The position numbers and the translations under genes were made by a program. Below the pieces are notes generated by a model. The model ran no database searches and was not told the origin of the DNA. It was given only the letters and a program-made list of their open reading frames with translations. This document shows positions 34,822-45,300 of a DNA stretch of 64,000 nt, piece after piece (position 1 is the first letter of the stretch; each line of letters starts with the position of its first letter). Where the stretch lies: positions 1,587,501 through 1,651,500 of the forward strand of contig JACKNC010000001.1 in the NCBI GenBank assembly GCA_024235095.1. The letters run 5' to 3'. The DNA is from Gammaproteobacteria bacterium. GTDB lineage: Bacteria; Pseudomonadota; Gammaproteobacteria; Competibacterales; Competibacteraceae.

Positions 34822-36762
34822 ATGAGTCTTGAAGAATGGCTGGACCGCCCGTCTGGGGAAGACTTACTGGCCCGGGAAAAGGATAATACTGCGGAAAGCG
34901 AACTGTTTTTCCGTCGCGCTCTGGTGTTGCTGGGGGTCGTCCTGGCGGCCTTCCTGGCCGTGGCGAGCCGACTGGTTTATTTACAAGTGCTCCATCATGA
35001 GCAGTTTAGCACGCTGTCTGAAAACAACCGGGTGCGGTTGCAACCCTTGCCGCCAACGCGTGGTTTCATTTTCGATCGTAACGGCGTCTTGTTAGCCGAC
35101 AATCTGGCCTCCTATCATTTGGAAATTACCCGCGAGCAGGTCGAGGATCTGGATGCGACACTGGCGGAACTGGGTGAGCGTATTGAGTTGACTGATGCCG
35201 ATATCGAACGTTTCCAAAAACTGAGTCGGCGCAGTCCACCGTATGCCGGGGTGCCGTTGCGCTTCCGGTTGACTGACGAAGAAATTGCCCGGCTGGCGAT
35301 TGATCTGTACCGGTTGCCGGGCGTCGAAATCAAGGCCGACCTGACCCGGCGCTATCCACTGGAGTCGCGGGGCGCCCATATTCTGGGTTATGTGGGCCGC
35401 ATCAATGAAGATGAGTTAAACCGGATCGACCCTGGTCAATACAGCGGCAGTACGCATATTGGCAAGGTGGGCGTTGAGAGTTTCTACGAGGATACCTTAC
35501 GCGGGCGCACCGGATGGCAGCAGGTCGAAACCAACGCCGAGGGCCGGCCTTTGCGTATTCTCAGCCGCACCCCTCCGGTCCCCGGCCAGCATCTCTATCT
35601 CACCATCGATATGCGCTTGCAGGCCGTGGCGGAAAAGGCGCTGGAAGGCTATAACGGCGCCATTGTCGCCCTGGACCCGCGCAATGGCGAGGTGTTAGCC
35701 CTGGCCAGTCAGCCCACTTATGACCCGAATCCGTTTGTCAACGGGATCGATTACGCTTCCTACCGCAAACTGAATACTTCCAAGAATCGGCCATTGCTCA
35801 ATCGCGCCCTGCGCGGGGTCTACCCACCCGGTTCGACCATCAAACCCATGATGGCGCTCGCCGGATTGGAATATGGCGTCGTCAATCGCTATAGCGGGGT
35901 GTATTGCCCAGGCTTCTACCGATTGCCTGGCTCCAGTCATCGTTTCCGCGACTGGAAGCGCGGCGGGCATGGCAGTGTAAGCATGGATCGGGCCATCGCC
36001 CAGTCCTGCGATGTGTACTTCTATGACCTGGCGTTCAATTTGGGCATTGATCGTATTCACAAGTTTCTCGACAAATTGAGTTTTGGCCGGCAAACCGGCA
36101 TCGATCTATCCGGCGAAAAGGGCGCGTTGCTGCCTTCCCAGGAATGGAAGCGTCGGATGCATAAACATGGCTGGTTTGCTGGCGATACCCTTAGCGTCGG
36201 TATTGGCCAGGGTTATTTCCTGGCTACACCGCTACAACTGGCGCACGCCGCCGCCGTCGTCTCGCAGAAGGGCATCGATTTCAAGCCTCGGGTACTGTTG
36301 GCTACCGAGGATCCAGGCGCGCGGGTCAAAACCCTGGAAGCGCCGCGCTCCCTGCCGCCGATTAAAGTAAAAAACCCCCAATTTTGGGACACGGTCATCG
36401 CTGGGATGATCCACGTCGTTGAGGGCGGCACTGCTTATCGCATCGGCATTGGGGCCAAGTATCGAATTGCTGGCAAAACCGGCACCGCTCAGGTCTTTAC
36501 CTTGGGACAGGGTGAGAAATATAACGCTCGACAGCTGGCCAAACACCTACTGGATCATGCGCTGTTCATCGCGTTCGCCCCGGTTGACGATCCGCGCATC
36601 GCCGTTGCGGTGATCGCCGAGCATGGCGGCGGCGGCAGTAAAACGGCGGCCCCCATCGCCCGCAAGGTCATGGACGCCTGGCTGCTGAATAAATATGATG
36701 AAGTCTCGATTGCGCCGGAACCTCCATCTGCTCCGGATGAGGACGCGCATGGAACGGAATAA
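34822..36762 (+). CDS. mrdA: penicillin-binding protein 2
   Basis: Elongasome D,D-transpeptidase of 646 residues. N-terminal membrane anchor (about 32-54), PBP dimerisation domain, then the transpeptidase with the active Ser motif STIKPM (SxxK), SCD in AQSCDVYFYD (SxN-like) and KTGT in IAGKTGTAQ. The start MSLEEWLDRPS at 34822 is chosen over an upstream in-frame start within mreD. It overlaps rodA by 14 nt. Confidence 0.96.
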   Translation: MSLEEWLDRPSGEDLLAREKDNTAESELFFRRALVLLGVVLAAFLAVASRLVYLQVLHHEQFSTLSENNRVRLQPLPPTRGFIFDRNGVLLADNLASYHLEITREQVEDLDATLAELGERIELTDADIERFQKLSRRSPPYAGVPLRFRLTDEEIARLAIDLYRLPGVEIKADLTRRYPLESRGAHILGYVGRINEDELNRIDPGQYSGSTHIGKVGVESFYEDTLRGRTGWQQVETNAEGRPLRILSRTPPVPGQHLYLTIDMRLQAVAEKALEGYNGAIVALDPRNGEVLALASQPTYDPNPFVNGIDYASYRKLNTSKNRPLLNRALRGVYPPGSTIKPMMALAGLEYGVVNRYSGVYCPGFYRLPGSSHRFRDWKRGGHGSVSMDRAIAQSCDVYFYDLAFNLGIDRIHKFLDKLSFGRQTGIDLSGEKGALLPSQEWKRRMHKHGWFAGDTLSVGIGQGYFLATPLQLAHAAAVVSQKGIDFKPRVLLATEDPGARVKTLEAPRSLPPIKVKNPQFWDTVIAGMIHVVEGGTAYRIGIGAKYRIAGKTGTAQVFTLGQGEKYNARQLAKHLLDHALFIAFAPVDDPRIAVAVIAEHGGGGSKTAAPIARKVMDAWLLNKYDEVSIAPEPPSAPDEDAHGTE

Positions 36763-37855
36763 TGATGACGGTAAGTTGTTCAAACTGATCCGTCTGGATG
36801 CGCCCTTGTTGTTGGGTTTGCTGACGCTGTCGGGACTGGGATTAATTGTGCTGTACAGCGCGGGACAGCAAAATATGGACTTGGTGCTGGGACAAGGTAT
36901 GCGCCTGGGCCTGGGATTCCTGATCATGCTGGCCTTGGCGCAAGCTCCACCCCGTTACTTCCGGCTCTGGTCGCCGTGGATTTACCTGACCGGTATTCTG
37001 CTGCTGCTGGCGGTTATGATCGTCGGCGATATCTCCAAGGGCGCCCAGCGCTGGCTTGATCTGGGCGTGGTGCGGTTCCAGCCCTCGGAAATCATGAAAT
37101 TGGCTGTACCGATGATGATGAGCTGGTTTTTTGCCGACAAGCCCCTGCCGCCGCGCTGGTTGCATCTGCTGGGCGGGGTGATGATCACCGCGATTCCGTT
37201 TATCCTGATCGCGGAACAGCCGGATTTGGGCACCGCTCTGGTCGTAGGTTCCGCGGGCGCCTTTGCGTTGTTTCTGGCCGGGCTGAGCTGGACGATTATG
37301 CTCGGACTGATCCTGCTAGTGGGTGGGGCGGTCCCGTTGTTTTGGACTTTCGTTATGCATGATTACCAGCGCCAGCGGGTATTGACTTTCCTGAATCCAG
37401 AAAGCGATCCCCTGGGCAGTGGTTATCATATTATTCAATCCAAGATCGCCATCGGTTCCGGCGGCATCTATGGCCAGGGTTGGCTGAACGGCACCCAGTC
37501 GCATCTGGACTTTTTACCGGAAGGTTCGACCGATTTTATTTTCGCCGCATTTTCGGAAGAATTTGGCCTGGTCGGGGCCTGCCTGCTGCTGGCGCTGTAT
37601 TTTTTCATCATCGCCCGCAGCTTGTACATGGCTGCTTGCGCGCCGGATACGTATACCCGGTTGCTTGCCGGCAGTCTTACACTAATCTTCTTCCTGTATG
37701 CGTTCGTTAACTCCGGAATGGTCTCCGGGCTGTTGCCGGTGGTCGGTTTGCCGCTGCCATTGTTCAGCTATGGAGGAACTTCCCTGGTGACGATCATGGC
37801 GGGCTTTGGTACCCTGATGAGCGTTTATTCGCACCGCCGGACCCCAACGCGGTAA
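36749..37855 (+). CDS. rodA: peptidoglycan glycosyltransferase RodA
   Basis: SEDS-family glycosyltransferase that pairs with PBP2. It has 368 residues and about ten membrane helices. Typical segments are GAQRWLDLGVVRFQPSEIMKLAVP, ILIAEQPDLGTALV, and the C-terminal GLPLPLFSYGGTSLV. The catalytic Asp lies in the NGTQSHLDFLPEGSTDFIFA loop. The ATG at 36749 follows GAGG and overlaps mrdA. Confidence 0.96.
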   Translation: MERNNDDGKLFKLIRLDAPLLLGLLTLSGLGLIVLYSAGQQNMDLVLGQGMRLGLGFLIMLALAQAPPRYFRLWSPWIYLTGILLLLAVMIVGDISKGAQRWLDLGVVRFQPSEIMKLAVPMMMSWFFADKPLPPRWLHLLGGVMITAIPFILIAEQPDLGTALVVGSAGAFALFLAGLSWTIMLGLILLVGGAVPLFWTFVMHDYQRQRVLTFLNPESDPLGSGYHIIQSKIAIGSGGIYGQGWLNGTQSHLDFLPEGSTDFIFAAFSEEFGLVGACLLLALYFFIIARSLYMAACAPDTYTRLLAGSLTLIFFLYAFVNSGMVSGLLPVVGLPLPLFSYGGTSLVTIMAGFGTLMSVYSHRRTPTR

Positions 37856-37887
37856 TCGCCGCCTTCACTTACGACGAGAATCTGCGC

Positions 37888-39042
37888 GTGAAAAGCCCGT
37901 ATTTACTTGGCGTCGCTCTGCTGCTGAGCGCCTGTGCGCCGACCGCAGCCATTCGCCCCCCTGTGCAAACTGTGGAAACGCCGGTCGTAGCGCCGCCATC
38001 GGAACAGACGGACCCGTCGCCGACCTCAGAAATTATTGTCGCTCGATCCACTCCCAGGGTGGGCCCGTCGTTGGCGCAGCGGGCGGATGTGCAAGTTTTT
38101 ATCCGCGAGATGGCGACGAAACATGGCTTTAACCCCAACCGCTTGCAAGCGATTTTCAGTCGAGCGCGCACCCAACCGAGCATCATCCGGGCGATGTCGC
38201 GGCCTGCCGAAGCCAAACCCTGGTACGCCTATCGGGACATTTTCATCAACGACCGGCGCATTCGCGGCGGGGTGAAATTCTGGCGCGCACACGCGGCGAC
38301 TTTAGCGAAAGCCGAACGGATTTATGGCGTGCCGCCGGAAATCGTGGTCGCCATTATCGGCGTGGAAACCCAGTATGGCGGCAACATGGGCAATTACCGC
38401 GTTCTGGAGGCGCTGTCCACCCTGGCTTTTGACTATCCCCGACGCGCCGACTACTTCCGCAAGGAGTTGGAAAATTACCTGCTGCTGACCCGCGCCGAGG
38501 GGATTGATCCGCTGGCGTTGCGCGGTTCCTATGCCGGCGCCATGGGTCTGGGCCAGTTCATGCCCAGCAGTTTTCTGTCCTATGCGGTGGATTTCGATGG
38601 CGACGGCCATCGCGATCTCTGGGACAACCCGCGCGACGCGATTGGCAGCGTCGCCAACTATTTCAACAAACACGGCTGGCGCGGCGGCGAGCCAATCACT
38701 GTACCCGCATCGGTCAGCGGCGTCCGTTATTCCCAATGGGTCAGCCGCAAGCTAGCCCCACCGACAGACAGTGTGGCCAGCCTGCAAGCCCAGGGTATTT
38801 CACCGAGTAGGCCAGTCCGCGGCGGCCAGTCTGCGATGCTGTTGGAATTCGAGGGCCGCAACGGCCTGGAATACTGGCTCGGCTTTGCCAATTTCTACGT
38901 CATTACCCGTTACAACCACAGTCAGTTGTATGCGATGGCCGTGCATCAGCTCGGTCAGGCGATTGGCGAACAATATGCGCATTTCGACGCGAGCGCGTTC
39001 CCTTGGGCAAGGGTCGCGCTTATTGACGAAGTCTTTTGGTAG
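37888..39042 (+). CDS. mltB: membrane-bound lytic transglycosylase B
   Basis: Lipoprotein lytic transglycosylase that cleaves MurNAc-GlcNAc with anhydro-ring formation. GTG start, signal MKSPYLLGVALLLSAC with lipobox Cys16. The SLT_2 domain has the catalytic Glu in VAIIGVETQYGGNMG and the AMGLGQFMPSSFLSYAVDFDGDG segment. It has 384 residues and stands 32 bp after rodA, as in many gammaproteobacteria. Confidence 0.95.
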   Translation: MKSPYLLGVALLLSACAPTAAIRPPVQTVETPVVAPPSEQTDPSPTSEIIVARSTPRVGPSLAQRADVQVFIREMATKHGFNPNRLQAIFSRARTQPSIIRAMSRPAEAKPWYAYRDIFINDRRIRGGVKFWRAHAATLAKAERIYGVPPEIVVAIIGVETQYGGNMGNYRVLEALSTLAFDYPRRADYFRKELENYLLLTRAEGIDPLALRGSYAGAMGLGQFMPSSFLSYAVDFDGDGHRDLWDNPRDAIGSVANYFNKHGWRGGEPITVPASVSGVRYSQWVSRKLAPPTDSVASLQAQGISPSRPVRGGQSAMLLEFEGRNGLEYWLGFANFYVITRYNHSQLYAMAVHQLGQAIGEQYAHFDASAFPWARVALIDEVFW

Positions 39043-39123
39043 TTCCTCACCTGTCTCGAACTTCAATAACCATCGCACGATCCGGCGCACTGATTCGTGT
39101 TGCCGGTGCAAGGGAGGTCTTTT

Positions 39124-40131
39124 ATGTCGAAATCCTGGAGCCATGCTTTGCTCTTCGCGTCCTTGGCGGGCGCGCTGGCCGGTTGTGCTACGGCGCCCGA
39201 CCCACAACAGCGGTTAGCGCGCCCGTCAACTGATGTCACATATAGTTCTGGCAGTGTTGCTTCTTCCGAGCCGGTTCCGCACGCCGAACCCCCCAGTCGC
39301 AGCGGCAATCCCGATAGCTATGTGGTGTTCGGACGGCGCTATCGCGTCAAGGAGACCAGTGAGGGTCACCGGGAAATCGGCACGGCATCCTGGTATGGCT
39401 GGGATTTCCACGGGCGCAAGACCTCTAGCGGGCCGCCGTTCAACATGTTCGAGCTGACCGCCGCCCACAAGAGTTTGCCCATCCCAACCTACGCCCGAGT
39501 GACCAACCTGGAAAATGGCCGCAGCGTAGTTGTCAAGGTTAACGACCGAGGGCCCTTCGTGGGTGAACGGATTATTGACCTGTCCTTCGCCGCCGCCGCT
39601 CGGTTGGACATGCTGGATCATGGGACGGCCCAGGTGGAAGTGGTCGCTTTAGAGCCGTATCAATATCTGCCGCAACTGGCGGCGCGGCGGGCCGAGGCGC
39701 AGGAACGGCTGGCCCGGCGCGCGGTCGAACCCGTGCCTGACAAGAAGAAGACGCTATCGCGGTTAGCGAGGAATACTGACCCGGTCAAGAGCAATCTGCG
39801 AGGCAAGCCTGCGGCAAAAACGCAGTTAGCCTCGGCGGCCCCCATTGCTAAACCGGTCAAGAATCAGCGCGAGACGGCCAAGAGCAGCGCCGCGCCAGTG
39901 GCGAGCAAGAGCAATGCGCTTTACGTGGTAGGGACCATCACTGAACGCAATAACGTCCGGCAGGTGCAAACCCGGCTGAGTAACCAGTTGCAACGCAATG
40001 TCCAGGTCGGATCTGGCAAGGGTCAGCAATACGAAGTGCGGGTGCCGCTGCGTAATCCCGGCGAAGCCCGACAGGTCACGATTCGTCTGGCGAGCTTGGG
40101 GGTGAGCCGTTCCCGGATTGTCGCGGATTAA
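39124..40131 (+). CDS. rlpA: septal-ring lipoprotein RlpA
   Basis: Outer-membrane lipoprotein; some homologues are lytic transglycosylases acting on stem-peptide-free glycan. Lipobox LAGC after the signal peptide, double-psi beta-barrel (GTASWYGWDFHGRKTSSG to KVNDRGPFVGERIIDLS), a Lys/Ala-rich linker (about 190-270) and a C-terminal SPOR domain (ALYVVGTITERNNVRQVQTRL). The ATG at 39124 follows GGAGGT; an upstream in-frame start is rejected. It has 335 residues. Confidence 0.95.
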   Translation: MSKSWSHALLFASLAGALAGCATAPDPQQRLARPSTDVTYSSGSVASSEPVPHAEPPSRSGNPDSYVVFGRRYRVKETSEGHREIGTASWYGWDFHGRKTSSGPPFNMFELTAAHKSLPIPTYARVTNLENGRSVVVKVNDRGPFVGERIIDLSFAAAARLDMLDHGTAQVEVVALEPYQYLPQLAARRAEAQERLARRAVEPVPDKKKTLSRLARNTDPVKSNLRGKPAAKTQLASAAPIAKPVKNQRETAKSSAAPVASKSNALYVVGTITERNNVRQVQTRLSNQLQRNVQVGSGKGQQYEVRVPLRNPGEARQVTIRLASLGVSRSRIVAD

Positions 40132-40184
40132 CTGGCATTGTAGAGGCGCCGCTGGCCTGTCGTGTCGCCCGCCGGCCAGACAGT

Positions 40185-40212
40185 TTGCTTCCCCTGGACT
40201 TCTGGCTAGAAT
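40185..40212 (+). promoter_or_regulatory. sigma-70 promoter candidate for dacA
   Basis: TTGCTT (40185-40190) and TAGAAT (40207-40212) are separated by 16 bp and lie about 40 bp upstream of the dacA start. A GC-rich inverted repeat just upstream (CTGGCC at 40152 with GGCCAG at 40174) could terminate rlpA transcription. Confidence 0.45.
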
Positions 40213-40253
40213 CGTTGCTCATCATTTTTTAACTACGGGACTTGTCACGGATC

Positions 40254-41438
40254 ATGTCGTACTCGATTCCAGTTCGTCTTTTTAGTCTGCTCGCGATTCT
40301 GATGTTTACCTGGTTGATGCTGGGCGGCGCAGGCGCTCAAGCGCAAACCGAAACCCAGGCGATTCCCCCACCGCCGCAGGTTCCAGTGCGCGGCTATATT
40401 CTGATCGATTATCAGAGTGGCAATATTCTGGCGGAGATGAACAGCGGGGAGCGGATGGAGCCGGCCAGCATCACCAAACTGATGACCGGTTACATCATTT
40501 ATAAGGCGCTGAAATCAGGTAAGATTACCTTGAATGACCAGGTCACTATCAGTGAAAAGGCCTGGCGGATGCAGGGTTCCAAAATGTTTGTCAAGGTCGG
40601 CAGTCAGGTGTCGGTGGACGATTTACTTATGGGCATGGTGGTGCAGTCCGGCAATGACGCGACCGTGGCGCTGGCTGAATATGTGGCGGGTTCGGAGGAA
40701 ACCTTCGTTAGTCTGATGAATCAGGAAGCGGAGCGGCTCGGTTTGACCAGTAGCCACTTTGTCAATGCATCCGGGATGCCCGATCCCAACCACTACATGT
40801 CGGCCCGCGATATTGCTTTATTGACTCGGGCGATCATCCGGGAATTTCCTGAGCAATACGTCCGCTATTCCGTGCGCAGCTTCAAGTACAACAATATCGA
40901 ACAGCAGAATCGCAATCGATTGATGTTGACTGATCCGACGGTCGATGGTGTTAAAACCGGCCACACTGAATCAGCGGGTTACTGTCTGGTGTCCTCTGCC
41001 AAGCGCGGCGATACGCGGCTGATTAGTGTCGTGTTAGGCGCGCAGAAGGAGCGCGAGCGCTTCCAGGCTAGCCAAGCTTTGCTGAATTATGGATTCAGTT
41101 TCTTCGAGAGCCATAAGCTGTACGATGCGGATACGCCCATTGTGACAGAACCGCTTTGGAAGGGCGAGGAAAGCGAATTGCCCCTGGGAGTAGCGCAGGG
41201 ACTGTATGTGACTGTACCCAAAGGTCAAGCGCAGCATGTCAGCACCGTGACCTCGGTGCAACCGACCATCGTTGCGCCCATTCAGAAAGGTCAACCGTTT
41301 GGCGAGATTGTGGTCCGGTTTGGCGAACAGGATGTTAGCAAAGCGCCGCTGGTTGCATTGAAGGACGTGCCGGAAAGCGGTTGGTTTGGGCGCATGATTG
41401 ACTCGATTCTGTTGTTCTTCTATTCGTTATTCCATTGA
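40254..41438 (+). CDS. dacA: D-alanyl-D-alanine carboxypeptidase (PBP5/6)
   Basis: Low-molecular-mass PBP that trims pentapeptides. Signal peptide ending AGAQAQ, SxxK motif in PASITKLMTGY, SxN in VQSGNDATVAL, KTG in DGVKTGHTES, PBP5 C-terminal domain and a terminal amphipathic anchor (MIDSILLFFYSLFH). It has 394 residues from the ATG at 40254; an in-frame TTG (40242) is possible. Followed by ybeD and lipB as in E. coli. Confidence 0.95.
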   Translation: MSYSIPVRLFSLLAILMFTWLMLGGAGAQAQTETQAIPPPPQVPVRGYILIDYQSGNILAEMNSGERMEPASITKLMTGYIIYKALKSGKITLNDQVTISEKAWRMQGSKMFVKVGSQVSVDDLLMGMVVQSGNDATVALAEYVAGSEETFVSLMNQEAERLGLTSSHFVNASGMPDPNHYMSARDIALLTRAIIREFPEQYVRYSVRSFKYNNIEQQNRNRLMLTDPTVDGVKTGHTESAGYCLVSSAKRGDTRLISVVLGAQKERERFQASQALLNYGFSFFESHKLYDADTPIVTEPLWKGEESELPLGVAQGLYVTVPKGQAQHVSTVTSVQPTIVAPIQKGQPFGEIVVRFGEQDVSKAPLVALKDVPESGWFGRMIDSILLFFYSLFH

Positions 41439-41452
41439 AGGGCGCCGCCGGG

Positions 41453-41716
41453 ATGAATAATGAGTCGCTGTTGCAGTTTCCCTGTGATTTTCCAATCAAA
41501 ATCATGGGGGCAGGCGGTGCCGATTTTCGTCCGCTGGTGGTGGATCTGGTGCGTCGACACGCACCCGATCTGGATGAAACCCGTATTACCTTGCGGGATA
41601 GCCGCGCCGGGCGTTATCAGTCGGTCACTGTCATTGTCTGGGCACGCGACCGGGAACAACTGGACGCCATCTATGAGGACCTCAGTGGCCATCCACGGGT
41701 GACGCTGGTGTTGTGA
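41453..41716 (+). CDS. ybeD: UPF0250 protein YbeD
   Basis: DUF493 protein of 87 residues, exactly the E. coli length from the ATG at 41453. It contains LLQFPCDFPIKIMGAGG and SVTVIVWARDREQLDAIYEDL. An ACT-like fold; its role near dacA/lipB is unclear. Its stop overlaps the GTG start of lipB. Confidence 0.92.
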   Translation: MNNESLLQFPCDFPIKIMGAGGADFRPLVVDLVRRHAPDLDETRITLRDSRAGRYQSVTVIVWARDREQLDAIYEDLSGHPRVTLVL

Positions 41717-42333
41717 TTTTCTTTCGCCGACTGGGACGCTGCGAATACCTGCCAGTCTTTGACGCCATGCGGGCGTTTACCGATGCCCGTGATGCGGATA
41801 CCATCGATGAACTCTGGCAGGTCGAACATCCGCCGGTGTTTACCCAGGGACTGGCCGGCAAGGCGGAGCATCTGCTCAGTCCCGGCAATATTCCAGTCAT
41901 CAAAGTCGATCGCGGCGGACAGGTTACCTATCACGGTCCGGGGCAGGTCGTGATTTACTGTCTGCTGGATGTGCGACGGCTGAGGCTCAGTGTGCGGGGA
42001 CTGGTGACAGCTCTCGAGCAATCGGTGATCGAGTTGCTGGCGGCGCATAGGATCACGGCTCAAGCCCGGCCCGATGCGCCAGGCGTTTATGTCGATGGCG
42101 CTAAAATCGCTTCACTGGGTTTGCGCATTCGTCAGGGTCGTTCTTATCATGGTCTCAGCTTGAACGTGGACATGGATCTCGAACCGTTCGGTCGTATCAA
42201 CCCTTGTGGATATCCCGGTTTGCGGGTTACTCAGTTACGCGATCTGGGTGTTCATCTGACCCCGGACGCCGCTGCTGAAGCCTTGTTGGCTCGTCTGGGT
42301 TGTAATTTGAGCCATGCAAATTTTGGCTCCTGA
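41713..42333 (+). CDS. lipB: octanoyl-ACP:protein octanoyltransferase
   Basis: LipB transfers octanoyl from acyl carrier protein to lipoyl domains. GTG start overlapping ybeD by 4 nt. The family motif RGGQVTYHGPGQ, catalytic Lys in VDGAKIASLGLR and Cys in RINPCGYPGL are all present. It has 206 residues. No lipA follows; the next gene is convergent, 15 bp away. Confidence 0.96.
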   Translation: MIFFRRLGRCEYLPVFDAMRAFTDARDADTIDELWQVEHPPVFTQGLAGKAEHLLSPGNIPVIKVDRGGQVTYHGPGQVVIYCLLDVRRLRLSVRGLVTALEQSVIELLAAHRITAQARPDAPGVYVDGAKIASLGLRIRQGRSYHGLSLNVDMDLEPFGRINPCGYPGLRVTQLRDLGVHLTPDAAAEALLARLGCNLSHANFGS

Positions 42334-42348
42334 TACCTGGAACCTCTA

Positions 42349-45300
42349 TCAGTGAGGAACCGAAAGATCGGCTCCGATGGCCGCCTCCAGCCGATGCGCG
42401 GTCACATCCACCGCGCTGCCAATGCGCTTAATCCATGGATCGGCGTAGAGTCCAACGCCAATCATTACCGCGCAGAGCAGGCCAGCCATCAGCAGTTCCC
42501 GATGGCGCAGGTCGGCGAAAAACGGTGCCGCGCCCCGTGGATAGCGGGCGAGAAAGATGCGCTGATACGCCCACAGCAAGTAACCGGCGGCCAGCACATT
42601 GCCCACTGCGGCCAGCGTGGCGATCCCCCAACCCTGCGTCTCCAGCAATCCTTCCAAAGCCAGATGCGCCGCTTCAAACCCAGGCGTACCCGGCATGGCG
42701 ATGCTGCCCAACACGACCACCAGGAAGGTCAGCCCCAGCAAAGGCGCGGTTTCGAATAGGCCGCCCAACTGATGAAAGCGCGTCGTCCCCAGGCGTCGGT
42801 AGAGCAGTCCGGCAACGATGAACAGGCCGGAAGCGGCCAGTCCCAGGTTTAGAGCGAGCAGCAGACTACCCCGTAGACCCGCGGGGTTCAGTGAAAACAG
42901 TCCAGCCACCAGTACGCCACTCTGACTGATCACGGCGAACGCCAGTAATCGTCGCAGATCATGCTGGCGAAAGGCCAGCAGCGCACCGTAGAGCATTCCG
43001 GTCAGGCCCAACGCAATTACACCTGCATCCCATTGCCAGGCGGCTTCGGGCAAGAGCGGGAACACCCAGCGCAACAAGGCGTAAACGCCTACCTTGACGC
43101 CGACCAGAAACACGATGCCAATGGCTACTGTGCCATGTCGAGCCACGATGGGCAGCCAGGCATGGAAGGGGAACAACGCCAGGCGCACGGCTAGACCTGC
43201 GAATAACAGAATAAAGATCAGCGATTGTTGACCTGCCGCCACTGGCGTTTCCAGCAAAGCCGACCCGGCGAAAGACCATCCTTCATGAGTCACGGTGGCA
43301 TGATTCCAGCCCAGCAACAGGATTCCGGCCAACAACGCCGCTAAGCCGCCGAGCATGAAATGTAGGAAGTAGCGCGCCGCTTGGTCACGGGCCGGACTGG
43401 TTCCATAGCGCGCAATCAGGAACGTCGCCGGTAGGACTTCCGCCAGGGCGAAGAGCCAGAATTGCAGCAAGTTCAACGCCGTGAACATGCCGATCAACAC
43501 CGTTTCCAACGCCAGAAGATTGGCGACGAACACGCCGGGGCGTTCCTGCTGTTGGCGGTGCGACTGGGTGTACAGCAACACAAACAGGGTCAGCAATGCT
43601 GTCAGCGGCAGGAACAGCACGCTGACGCCGTCTATGCCCAAGTGAATGCCAAGCCACGGCAGAATTTCGTATTGTTCAACGAACTGGGCGCCTGGAATCT
43701 CTGGCTGAAAATGGCTCAGTAACTGGATCGTCAGCATTAATTCCACTGTCGCTGTGGCCAGGCCCAACGCAAAGGCGGTATGCGCCTGCTGCGTCCGAAA
43801 CGCGGCGAGCATTCCGGTCAGGGGGACCGCCAATAACAGGCTTAATAGCAGGAAACTGGTGGATGCCGGGCCGGGTTCTCCGCTGGCCATCATGCCACCG
43901 ACTCCTGCGAGCGTTGCCAGCAGGGCGGCTGCCACGGCGATTCCGATCCAGGAACGGCCCATCAGGCGTTCCAGGCGATTCAAACCCCGTCCCAACTGCT
44001 GGCTTAGAATCGCCAGCCCTTGACCGGCGGTTTTCAACATCAAGCGTTCTTCAACCCAGTGGAATGTCGCTGCCGCCCATTCCGTCGCCCGTCCCACCAG
44101 ACCCGGTTCCTGATCGATGGCGCTGGGCGCACGCTCCAGGGTGCGTCCCGTACCGAGTTGGCGTTCTTCCCATTGCGCCACAGAAGACAGGGCGTTGACG
44201 GCTGGCGCGGGTAACCCCGTGGCGCGATCAATCACTCTGGCGTCGAAGTGTCTCATTAGCCCGGCCAGCCGTTGTACGGGACGGACGATCAGCGCGTCAG
44301 CGGCTTCATCCAGCCAAAAGCGTTGCAACGCTGCTGTGTAGATGCCTCGTCGTTGCGCGAGAGCGTCGGATACTGGGCGGGTGCGTTCGCCGTGGAGTTG
44401 GCGCAAAATCGAAGGGGCGGTAAAAAATTGATAACCACGAAAAATGGCGTGGCAACACAGATAGATCAGCGTCAGTCGCCAGAATCCCAGACCGCAGGCC
44501 AGAAACATCAACCCGAGTTGGCCAGTGGTCGAGAAAATCAGGGCGCTCTTGATATCGGTCTGCGTCAGTCCGGTTAGAAACCCATACAACGCGGTCGCCA
44601 GCCCAATGAGCGTCATGACCGCCATTACCATCGGCGATTGCTCGAACAAAGGATGCAACCGCAGCAGCAGATAAACGCCGGCGTATACCATGACCATGCC
44701 GTAAAACAGCGCGCTGGAGGGCGTCGGTCCTTCCATCGCCCGGGCCAGCCACGGCGCCAGCGGAACCTGGGCCGATTTGGCGATTGCCGCCAGTAGGAAA
44801 CAACCGGCCAGTATGCTGATTTGCCCGGAATTCAAACCGATCGCTCCGGCGTTGATCATGGACCAGTCCACACTGCCCAGCCAATAGAACGATAAAGCGA
44901 TGCCCAATAGAAACCCAGCGTCGCCCACCCGGTTAGCAACGAAAACTCGGGTGGCGTTGCCGGCGGCAACCGGGCGATCCTGGAAAAAGGAGATCAACAG
45001 GTAGGAACAGAATCCGGCGATTTCCCAGCCGATGAAGGTCAACACCGCATTCCCGGCCATAACCAGCACGGTCATAGCTGCAGTGAACAGGCTAAGGAGC
45101 ATGAAGAAGCGATGAAACCCAGCTTCCCGGTGCATGTAGTTCACAGCAAACCGGGTAACGAGTAGGCAGCCCAGCGTCGTGATCGCCAGCAGCGCGAGCG
45201 TCAGGGAGTCGGCGATAAAGTTGAGATGGATTTGATAACTGCCACTGGTGAGCCAGCTGCCCAAGGTAGTTTGATCGGGTAACCATCCCATTAGCCGCAC